Source: Gammaproteobacteria bacterium
Lineage (GTDB): Bacteria; Pseudomonadota; Gammaproteobacteria; GRL18
Assembly: GCA_023144715.1 (NCBI GenBank)
Contig: JAGLFC010000119.1
Location: 1 to 5,695, forward strand
Reading direction: 5' to 3'
Length of the DNA: 5,695 nucleotides
Shown one piece after another: positions 1 to 5,051 of this stretch (position 1 is its first letter; each line of letters begins with the position of its first letter). Below the pieces are notes generated by a model. It was given only the letters and a program-made list of their open reading frames with translations, did not search any database and was not told where the DNA came from. Both the position numbers and the translations under genes were made by a program.

Positions 1-774
1 GGTTTAATGAATACCCAATTTGCCATTAAAGATGATGATATTTATATCTTAGAGGTCAATCCAAGAGCTTCACGTACCGTTCCTTTCGTCTCTAAAGCAA
101 CAGGTACTTCATTGGCTAAAATTGCTGCTCTATGTATGGCAGGAAAATCACTCAAAGAACAAAATCAACTGGTTGAAGCAAAACCTGTTTTTTTCTCGGT
201 CAAAGAATCTGTTTTTCCTTTTATTAAATTCCCCGGTGTTGATCCCATCTTAGGACCTGAAATGAAATCAACAGGTGAAGCCATGGGATTGGGCAAAACC
301 TTTGGTGAAGCGTTTGGAAAATCTCAATTGTCAGCAGGGGTTGAATTGCCCACAGGCGGTAATGCTTTTGTCAGTGTGCGTGATGCTGATAAACCTAAAG
401 TGGTTGCTTTAGCAAAAAAGATTCAATCATTGGGTTTTAATGTACTCACGACACTTGGTACACATCAATTATTAGCTGAACAAGGTATTGTGAGTACCTT
501 AGTCAACAAAGTACAAGAAGGTCGTCCTCATATTGTGGATATGATCAAAAATGAAGAAATCAACTTGATTGTCAATACCACAGAAGGTAAGCAAGCTATT
601 GAAGATTCTTCAACCATTCGCCGTCAGGCATTACAGCATAAAGTCACTTATACCACGACTGTGACTGCGGCTGATGCCCTGTGTGAAGCCCTGATGATTG
701 AAGGCATTCACCAAGGTGATGTTGATGTCTATCGTATTCAAGATGTTCATCAAGCACTCAAAGAAAGCCAATAA
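1..774 (+). CDS. carB: Carbamoyl-phosphate synthase large subunit, C-terminal part (5' truncated by window edge)
   Basis: CarB makes carbamoyl phosphate from bicarbonate, ATP and ammonia delivered by the CarA glutaminase, feeding pyrimidine and arginine synthesis in the cytoplasm. The frame is open from base 1 (Gly-Leu before the first visible Met), so this is the last ~257 codons of a protein that is 1073 residues in E. coli. The first third carries the end of the second ATP-grasp domain (EVNPRASRTVPFVSKATG). After about residue 120 comes the MGS-like allosteric domain. Residues matching the E. coli UMP/IMP site appear conserved: SVRDADK (Ser948, Lys954), TTLGT (Thr974, Thr977), VNKV (Lys993) and the NTT motif. 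Residues for the ornithine site also match: VKES (Glu892) and Tyr-x-Thr (Tyr1040, Thr1042). E. coli numbers are from memory. Feedback control by UMP and activation by ornithine are therefore likely retained. No convincing terminator follows, so read-through into the next genes is possible. Confidence 0.98.
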   Translation, partial: GLMNTQFAIKDDDIYILEVNPRASRTVPFVSKATGTSLAKIAALCMAGKSLKEQNQLVEAKPVFFSVKESVFPFIKFPGVDPILGPEMKSTGEAMGLGKTFGEAFGKSQLSAGVELPTGGNAFVSVRDADKPKVVALAKKIQSLGFNVLTTLGTHQLLAEQGIVSTLVNKVQEGRPHIVDMIKNEEINLIVNTTEGKQAIEDSSTIRRQALQHKVTYTTTVTAADALCEALMIEGIHQGDVDVYRIQDVHQALKESQ

Positions 775-834
775 TATTTGGCATGTATTAATAATAAATA
801 AAATTCTTTTTTTATAAAATTTTGGAAGGCTCAA

Positions 835-1182
835 ATGAAATTACTGATTATACTGATAGTGTCATTGGCATCGCTTAATGTCACCGCGACTGATTTTGAT
901 AAAGAAATCACACAGCTGTGTGATAAATTAAAAACATGTACATTAGCAGAAATAGGGGCAAGCAATATTTCACCTGAAATGGAATTGATGATGAAGCCTA
1001 TGATTGACAATATTTGTAAACAAATGATTGAACAATTTAATTCGACCGATATAGAAGGAATACAAAAAGAAGATGCGATTTCCTGTATTAAAAGTATGTC
1101 AGCATTAAGTTGTAATGATTTAAAAGGTGATGCAGCAGAAACACAAGCATGTGCCGATCTTGAAAAAAAATACAACCAATAA
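835..1182 (+). CDS. Small exported six-cysteine protein, function unknown
   Basis: I do not recognise this 115-residue protein. Residues 1–18 form a typical Sec signal peptide (Lys2, a hydrophobic core of Leu/Ile/Val, then V-T-A with likely cleavage after Ala18), leaving about 97 mature residues in the periplasm or outside. The mature part contains six cysteines at 29, 35, 61, 84, 93 and 106, an even number compatible with three disulfides. It is rich in Met, Glu and Lys, and looks mostly helical. Cys29 and Cys35 frame the first pair (CDKLKTC). The start is supported by GGAAGG at 824–829, five bases before the ATG. It begins 60 bases after carB and ends 25 bases before the lipoprotein gene on the same strand, suggesting co-transcription with the lipoprotein and lytic transglycosylase downstream. 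An antisense ORF covering almost the same span has no good translation signal and looks like a shadow. Export is well supported; the function is open. Confidence 0.8.
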   Translation: MKLLIILIVSLASLNVTATDFDKEITQLCDKLKTCTLAEIGASNISPEMELMMKPMIDNICKQMIEQFNSTDIEGIQKEDAISCIKSMSALSCNDLKGDAAETQACADLEKKYNQ

Positions 1183-1207
1183 TAAATAATTTAGGATAAT
1201 AAATAGG

Positions 1208-1753
1208 ATGAAACATTTTACACTACTTTTTCTTTCATTGTTTCTTGTTGCTTGCCAGCTTCCTCTTATTAAAGATAAAGAGTCTTATTTGCAACCCTCT
1301 TCTAATGCGATGCTTGAAATCACTGAGGAACTTGAAATTAGTCCTCACTATTCCCGAGTTTTTTTACAATCAGGCAACACAATCCCTCCTTTTAGGTTAA
1401 ATTATTATGTTGCAAATTGTGAAATTGAAGTGAATACACTCTCTGATGTCAAAACCTACATCGCCCCTGAAATATTTCATATTACTTCTATTTCTCAACA
1501 GGAAAGCCCCATTGTGATGACCGATACTATTAAAGTTGCTTCATTAAATGATATGTTATTAAAACAGGCATCCTCTTCTTTTGAAATAAAACGTTTTTTT
1601 CGTTTTCACTTATCACCACAAAATTCTCAATCACAGTCTCAGGTGACCTCATTGCTGTGTAGAGGCATTCAAGATGAACATGTTTATGCAGAACTACCGA
1701 CATTAGAAGAAATAAACAGTGCGGTTGGACAGTATATTAAATTTACTTGGTAA
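1208..1753 (+). CDS. Predicted outer-membrane lipoprotein, uncharacterised
   Basis: This 181-residue protein starts with a lipoprotein signal peptide: Lys2, a hydrophobic stretch, and the lipobox Leu13-Val-Ala-Cys16. Lipidation on Cys16 and removal of residues 1–15 are predicted. Gln17 at position +2 is not Asp, so by the Lol rule it should go to the outer membrane. The mature domain has two further cysteines, Cys71 (NCEIEV) and Cys151 (LLCRG), which could form one disulfide. Motif-like stretches are SRVFLQSG (49–56), the segment around Cys71, IAPEIFHI (85–92) and LLCRG (149–153). These recall an uncharacterised gammaproteobacterial lipoprotein family that I remember only vaguely, so I assign no function. 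A weak AGGA at 1193–1196 precedes the ATG. Its stop codon is only two bases from the ATG of the lytic transglycosylase gene, so the two are almost certainly co-transcribed and perhaps translationally coupled. It may act with that enzyme at the cell wall; this is inference from position alone. Confidence 0.85.
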   Translation: MKHFTLLFLSLFLVACQLPLIKDKESYLQPSSNAMLEITEELEISPHYSRVFLQSGNTIPPFRLNYYVANCEIEVNTLSDVKTYIAPEIFHITSISQQESPIVMTDTIKVASLNDMLLKQASSSFEIKRFFRFHLSPQNSQSQSQVTSLLCRGIQDEHVYAELPTLEEINSAVGQYIKFTW

Positions 1754-1755
1754 GT

Positions 1756-3357
1756 ATGATTAATAATACAAGAAAAACAAGAAAAATAAAAAATTCGATT
1801 CATAATATTTTATTTGTAAAACAGGCATTAGCTGTATTTATATTTATGTGTTGTGTCTTTTTTTTACAAATTTCCTTTGTTGAAAAACAAACAAATACCA
1901 TAACAGAGAGTGTTTTATCAGATAAGCCTAAAAAAATAATAGTCGATGAACCTAAAAAAATAGTCGTCAATAAATCTGATGACGTGCCACCTGTCCAATC
2001 CAATCGCATTGAAGTTAATCCCATTTTAGAGAGCCAATATTTAGGCGACTTATCCGCTTTATCTAAAAGAAGATATATACGTGCATTGGTCTCATATAGT
2101 CGTACAGGCTTCTTTTTTGATAAAAATGGCAGACCTAGAGGAATGCAAGTTGATTTATTAACTATTTATGAAGAACAATTAAATAAAGGAAAGAAAAAAG
2201 AATCCGATAAAATTCATATTCGTTATATCCCAACAACCTTTGATCGTTTAATTCCTGATTTAATTGAAGGTAAGGGTGATATTGTGGCTAACTTAATGAC
2301 TATTACCCCTGAACGTAAAAAGAAAATTAATTTTATTTCAGGAAAAAGAGGCAGTGTTCAAGAACTTATTATCAGTCATAAATCAGTTAAGGGAATTGAT
2401 TCAATTAACGATCTTTCGGGTCAAGAAATTTATGTACTCAAAGGCAGTAGTTATGTTGAACATTTGAAGGTGATTAATCAACATTTAAAAAAGAAAAAGC
2501 TGGCACCTATTCGTATTGTGGAAGCAGACTCTCATTTGATGACAGAAGAAATTTTAGAATTGGTCAATTCAGGTGTGGTTAAATTAACCGTGGCAGATAG
2601 TTATATTGCCAAGATTTGGAAAAATATATTACCAAATATTAACATTCATAAATCCGTCGCAATTAAGCAGGGAAGCAATATTGGTTGGGCTATTCGGAAA
2701 AAATCACCTGAATTACAAAAAAGTTTAAATATTTTTTTGAAAAAAGTCAAAAAAGGGACTTATTTAGGAAATATGCTCTTTAAACGTTATTATAAAAATA
2801 ACAAATGGGTCAAAAATCCCAATACAAAAAAAGAAAGAAAAAAATTTATTGCCTTTATTGATTTATTTGAAAAATATGGACAACAATATAATTTTGATGC
2901 ACTGGCATTAGCGGCTCAGGGTTATCAGGAATCACATTTGGATCATAAGAAAAAAAGTCACCGAGGTGCTGTGGGTGTGATGCAATTATTACCAAGTACC
3001 GCAGCGGATAAACATGTAAAAATTAAGAATATCAATAAAGTAGAAAACAATATTCATGCAGGTGTTAAATACCTTGCCTTTCTCAGAGATCGCTATTTTT
3101 CAGACCCTGCCATTAGTAAAAAAGATAAAATGGCTTTTTCATGGGCGGCGTATAATGCAGGACCTGCTAAAGTGCGTAAAATGCGTGCTTTAGCCAAAAA
3201 AATGAATTTAGATGAAAATGTTTGGTTTGCAAATGTTGAAGTGGCAGCCGCGAAAATTATTGGTCGAGAAACCGTAGAATATGTGAGCAAAATTTTTAAA
3301 TACTATATTGCATACAGTCTCGTACAAAAACAATTAAATGAAAAAAAATTAAATTAA
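1756..3357 (+). CDS. mltF: MltF-like lytic transglycosylase with N-terminal substrate-binding domain
   Basis: The predicted 533-residue envelope enzyme cleaves the MurNAc–GlcNAc bond of peptidoglycan to give 1,6-anhydro ends. Residues 1–23 are basic, and about 24–41 form one hydrophobic signal or anchor segment without a lipobox. A Lys/Asp/Val linker with a duplicated eight-residue unit follows (56–71). Residues ~106–345 form an SBP_bac_3-type bilobed domain (GMQVDLL; TITPERKKKINF). Residues ~363–525 form an SLT goose-type lysozyme domain with the catalytic glutamate Glu392 in GYQESHLD, then GVMQLLPSTA (407–416) and AAYNAGP (464–470). This order matches MltF (E. coli 518 residues, from memory), though the SLT motifs differ from E. 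coli MltF and may mark a separate subgroup. In MltF homologues the binding domain senses muropeptides and controls the catalytic domain. An in-frame TTG at 1747 would add three residues; ATG at 1756 is preferred, though no clear Shine-Dalgarno is visible for either. The protein is very lysine-rich, and its DNA is more A-rich than carB. Confidence 0.9.
   Translation: MINNTRKTRKIKNSIHNILFVKQALAVFIFMCCVFFLQISFVEKQTNTITESVLSDKPKKIIVDEPKKIVVNKSDDVPPVQSNRIEVNPILESQYLGDLSALSKRRYIRALVSYSRTGFFFDKNGRPRGMQVDLLTIYEEQLNKGKKKESDKIHIRYIPTTFDRLIPDLIEGKGDIVANLMTITPERKKKINFISGKRGSVQELIISHKSVKGIDSINDLSGQEIYVLKGSSYVEHLKVINQHLKKKKLAPIRIVEADSHLMTEEILELVNSGVVKLTVADSYIAKIWKNILPNINIHKSVAIKQGSNIGWAIRKKSPELQKSLNIFLKKVKKGTYLGNMLFKRYYKNNKWVKNPNTKKERKKFIAFIDLFEKYGQQYNFDALALAAQGYQESHLDHKKKSHRGAVGVMQLLPSTAADKHVKIKNINKVENNIHAGVKYLAFLRDRYFSDPAISKKDKMAFSWAAYNAGPAKVRKMRALAKKMNLDENVWFANVEVAAAKIIGRETVEYVSKIFKYYIAYSLVQKQLNEKKLN
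1921..1968 (+). repeat. 24-base imperfect tandem duplication inside the mltF-like gene
   Basis: Two adjacent 24-base units (1921–1944 and 1945–1968) match at 20 of 24 positions. They encode DKPKKIIV and DEPKKIVV, residues 56–71 in the linker between the membrane segment and the binding domain. Each unit contains CCT followed by seven A. The reading frame is preserved, so copy number could vary in steps of eight residues without disrupting the enzyme. Confidence 0.85.
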
Positions 3358-3373
3358 ATGAATCATAAACAAT

Positions 3374-3407
3374 CAATACGTTACCTCTTTGTAACGATTG
3401 CAAGGAG
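3374..3407 (+). promoter_or_regulatory. greA leader hairpin next to its Shine-Dalgarno
   Basis: CGTTAC (3379–3384) and GTAACG (3391–3396) form a perfect six-base-pair stem around the loop CTCTTT. Skipping A3378, CAAT (3374–3377) pairs with ATTG (3397–3400), extending it to ten pairs with one bulge. The hairpin ends two bases before the greA ribosome binding site AAGGAG (3402–3407), which lies ten bases before the ATG. The loop CTCTTT can pair with AAGGAG across all six positions, one of them G·U. This allows either an alternative fold or an H-type pseudoknot that would hide the site. No T-run follows, so it is not an intrinsic terminator. A regulatory role is inferred from the pairing only. 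Confidence 0.45.
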
Positions 3408-3417
3408 TCTATAAACA

Positions 3418-3894
3418 ATGAATAAAGTCCCTCTTACAAAATCTGGTGCTGATACCTTAGATATTGAATTGCGAGAGCTTAAATCAGTACGTCGTCCCCG
3501 AGTTATTCAGGCTATTTCAGAAGCACGTGAACATGGTGACCTTAAAGAAAATGCAGAATATCATGCAGCACGAGAAGAACAGGGCTTTATTGAAGCACGT
3601 ATTAAAGATTTAGAAGGAAAATTAACCAATTCCCAGATTATTGATGTCACCACCATGAAAAATACAGGACGTGTGATTTTTGGTACAACGGTGGTGATTT
3701 ATGATGAAGATGAAGACAAGGAAATCACTTATCAAATTGTCGGTGAAGATGAAGCCAATATTAAAGCAGGGAAAATATCCGTATCATCCCCTGTGGCAAT
3801 GGCATTGATTGGTAAAGAAGCGGATGATGTCGCTCTAGTAAAAACTCCAAGTGGTGACAAAGAGTTTGAAATTATTGAAGTGAAGTACATCTAA
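3418..3894 (+). CDS. greA: Transcription elongation factor GreA
   Basis: GreA enters the secondary channel of RNA polymerase and stimulates cleavage of backtracked RNA so that stalled elongation can resume. The 158-residue length equals that of E. coli GreA. Residues 1–~75 form the N-terminal antiparallel coiled coil. Its tip carries the invariant acidic pair Asp41 and Glu44 in GDLKENAEYHAA, which positions the catalytic metal. Residues ~80–158 form the FKBP-like C-terminal domain (TVVIYDEDED, ISVSSPVAMALIGKEADD, EFEIIEVKYI) that binds the polymerase rim. The start is fixed by AAGGAG ten bases upstream. The gene lies 60 bases after the mltF-like stop, in a leader with a hairpin near the ribosome binding site. 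In most gammaproteobacteria I know of, greA follows carB directly or closely; here three envelope genes intervene. It converges on yhbY with a 33-base gap and no recognisable terminator. Confidence 0.98.
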   Translation: MNKVPLTKSGADTLDIELRELKSVRRPRVIQAISEAREHGDLKENAEYHAAREEQGFIEARIKDLEGKLTNSQIIDVTTMKNTGRVIFGTTVVIYDEDEDKEITYQIVGEDEANIKAGKISVSSPVAMALIGKEADDVALVKTPSGDKEFEIIEVKYI

Positions 3895-3927
3895 AGCATA
3901 CTTGATTAAATCGTTATTTAGACAACT

Positions 3928-4224
3928 TTATTTAGGCAATTGAAACTTAGGAAATTTTTTATTGGGACGGTAAAAAATACCAATATGACCAATGCTTTGT
4001 ACATGAGAAGCCTCTGTTTGATGAGCGATGCTATTGATGATGTCACTTTTAGCCTCTCGATCATCGGCATTGACTCGTATTTTAATGAGTTCATGATCAT
4101 CCAGAGCATGATTAATTTCATTGATCACATTATCAGTTAAACCAGCACCACCAATCAGTACCACAGGTTTCATGGAGTGTGCCTGAGCACGAAGAAAACG
4201 AATTTGTTTATTATTTAATGACAT
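3928..4224 (-). CDS. yhbY: Ribosome-associated RNA-binding protein YhbY (CRM domain)
   Basis: YhbY is a small CRM-domain RNA-binding protein that associates with pre-50S ribosomal particles and is implicated in large-subunit assembly. At 98 residues it is about the same size as E. coli YhbY and consists of the single CRM fold. The diagnostic segment KPVVLIGGAGLTDNV (from residue 19) contains the GxxG RNA-contact loop at Gly25–Gly28. It is followed by ALDDHELIKIRV, the DDRE segment and IGHIGIFYRP, which all match the family. It lies on the strand opposite greA and rlmE, as in E. coli. No clear Shine-Dalgarno precedes the ATG, but the start matches the family N-terminus. A good sigma-70-type promoter lies about 50 bases upstream (see the entry at 4275–4303). 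Several ORFs in other frames across this span are shadows of it. Confidence 0.97.
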   Translation of the reverse strand: MSLNNKQIRFLRAQAHSMKPVVLIGGAGLTDNVINEINHALDDHELIKIRVNADDREAKSDIINSIAHQTEASHVQSIGHIGIFYRPNKKFPKFQLPK

Positions 4225-4274
4225 TTAGGGCTACTTAACTCGACTTTAGATTATAAGGTTAAAGAAAAAAGACA

Positions 4275-4303
4275 ATTATACCGTGTAAGAAAGGGTGTTT
4301 CAC
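4275..4303 (-). promoter_or_regulatory. Predicted sigma-70-type promoter for yhbY
   Basis: On the minus strand a perfect TATAAT (-10, plus-strand 4275–4280) lies 17 bases downstream of GTGAAA (-35, plus-strand 4298–4303), which matches TTGACA at four of six positions. Transcription would start near 4268, giving a leader of about 44 bases before the yhbY ATG. It overlaps the proposed rlmE promoter on the other strand. Confidence 0.5.
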
Positions 4304-4307
4304 GGTA
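4279..4307. repeat. Inverted repeat TACCGTG–15 bases–CACGGTA between yhbY and rlmE
   Basis: The arms TACCGTG (4279–4285) and CACGGTA (4301–4307) are perfect inverted copies centred on base 4293, with arm centres 22 bases apart, close to two helical turns. The -10 and -35 elements proposed for yhbY and rlmE are placed exactly symmetrically about the same centre. The repeat may be an operator for a dimeric regulator, a by-product of promoter symmetry, or a weak hairpin. No T-run follows on the plus strand. On the minus strand the T-rich stretch is about seven bases away, so a terminator is unlikely. Confidence 0.6.
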
Positions 4308-4311
4308 AAAT
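4283..4311 (+). promoter_or_regulatory. Possible promoter for the rlmE–ftsH operon
   Basis: TAAAAT (-10, 4306–4311, five of six) follows GTGTAA (-35, 4283–4288, three of six) at 17 bases. Transcription would begin near 4318, leaving a leader of about 67 bases. It is weaker than the opposing yhbY promoter. In E. coli the rlmE–ftsH operon has a heat-shock promoter, but I see no clear sigma-32-type element here. Confidence 0.3.
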
Positions 4312-4384
4312 ACAAAAATATAGAAACAAGAGTCGTTTATAGGAATTAAATTTTGCATAACCAGTCTATCAATGGCGTGTCATA

Positions 4385-5014
4385 ATGGCTCGTAGTAAGA
4401 GTAGTTCAGAATGGCTACAAGAGCATTTTAAAGATCAGTACGTCTTGCAATCACAGCAAGAGGGCTATCGTTCGCGTGCGGCTTATAAATTGCTTCAAAT
4501 TCAAAAAAAAGATAAATTAATAAAACCCGGTATGAATGTCGTTGATCTCGGATCAGCCCCCGGTGGTTGGTCACAAGTGGCACGTCAATTTGTGGGCAGT
4601 AAGGGCAAAGTCATTGCCCTTGATATTTTGCCCATGGATCAATTGGCACATGTTGATTTTATACAAGGTGATTTTCAAGAAGATTCAGTATTAGAAGAAT
4701 TACTATCAGTGGTGAATAATCAAGCCATCGATCTTGTAATTTCAGATATGGCACCCAATATTACAGGGGTGAAGGCTGTTGATCAGCCAAAAAGTATGTA
4801 TTTGCTAGAATTAGCCGTTGATCTGGCTGATCAAGTATTAACGCCCCAAGGCTCCTTATTAATGAAAGTATTTCAAGGAGAAGGTTTTCAGCCTTTATTG
4901 GCTGAATTAAGGCAACGTTATCAAAAAGTAATCAGCCGTAAACCCGACGCATCTCGTTCTCGTTCTTCAGAGATTTATTTGCTTGCAAAGGGATTTAAGG
5001 GTGTATCGAAATAA
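4385..5014 (+). CDS. rlmE: 23S rRNA 2'-O-methyltransferase RlmE (FtsJ/RrmJ)
   Basis: RlmE uses S-adenosylmethionine to methylate the 2'-OH of U2552 in the A-loop of 23S rRNA, a late step of 50S maturation. The 209-residue length equals that of E. coli RlmE. The Rossmann-fold SAM site is visible as VVDLGSAPGGWSQ (52–64), with the acidic residues of ALDILPMD (78–85) and GDF (95–97). The catalytic K-D-K-E set is complete: Lys35 (RSRAAYKL), Asp121 (SDMAPN), Lys161 (MKVFQGEG) and Glu196 (SSEIYLL). ATG 4385 is the only reasonable start, since an in-frame stop lies at 4358 with no start codon between. No good Shine-Dalgarno is seen, and a seven-codon ORF in another frame (4372–4395) overlaps the start. 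ftsH follows after 37 bases with no terminator, the conserved rlmE–ftsH operon seen in many gammaproteobacteria. Confidence 0.98.
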   Translation: MARSKSSSEWLQEHFKDQYVLQSQQEGYRSRAAYKLLQIQKKDKLIKPGMNVVDLGSAPGGWSQVARQFVGSKGKVIALDILPMDQLAHVDFIQGDFQEDSVLEELLSVVNNQAIDLVISDMAPNITGVKAVDQPKSMYLLELAVDLADQVLTPQGSLLMKVFQGEGFQPLLAELRQRYQKVISRKPDASRSRSSEIYLLAKGFKGVSK

Positions 5015-5039
5015 ATATTAATTAATAAGAACAAACGTT

Positions 5040-5043
5040 GGAG
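5040..5043 (+). promoter_or_regulatory. Shine-Dalgarno GGAG selecting the TTG start of ftsH
   Basis: GGAG lies 8 bases before TTG at 5052 but 17 bases before the in-frame ATG at 5061. The spacing favours initiation at TTG, giving an N-terminus Met-Asn-Asp-Met-Thr-Lys-Asn. This parallels N-termini of the MxDMAKN type in other gammaproteobacterial FtsH proteins, as I recall them. Confidence 0.65.
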
Positions 5044-5051
5044 TATTCGTT

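Noticed and set aside
767..782. Hairpin GCCAA–TAATAT–TTGGC over the carB stop codon as a terminator
   Set aside because: The stem is only five pairs and the nearest T-run (about 807–813) is some 25 bases away, so it does not look like an intrinsic terminator.
778..804. Promoter TTGGCA / TAAAAT ahead of the six-cysteine gene
   Set aside because: The hexamers are reasonable but the spacer is only 15 bases in very AT-rich DNA, so it is too weak to annotate.
831..1175. Antisense ORF of 114 codons opposite the six-cysteine gene
   Set aside because: It mirrors a gene with a signal peptide and good Shine-Dalgarno, and its own start has no comparable signal. Treated as a shadow, as are the other overlapping ORFs at 631–834, 1800–2024, 3093–3290, 3918–4121 and 3940–4140.
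1838..1856. Cys32–Cys33 in the mltF-like hydrophobic segment as a lipobox
   Set aside because: The residues before it (Phe-Ile-Phe-Met) do not fit the lipobox pattern, so it is treated as a plain signal or anchor segment.
3333..3362. Direct repeat ATTAAATGAA (3333–3342 and 3353–3362) around the end of the mltF-like gene
   Set aside because: Low-complexity A/T sequence with only two copies. No link to an element or site.
3907..3920. Inverted repeat TAAAT–CGTT–ATTTA between greA and yhbY as a bidirectional terminator
   Set aside because: Five A/T pairs only, with no T-run on either side. Expected by chance in AT-rich DNA.
4372..4395. Seven-codon ORF (ATG to TAG) overlapping the rlmE start, as a leader peptide
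   Set aside because: It has no Shine-Dalgarno and is short enough to be chance. Kept only as a note because rlmE also lacks a clear ribosome binding site.
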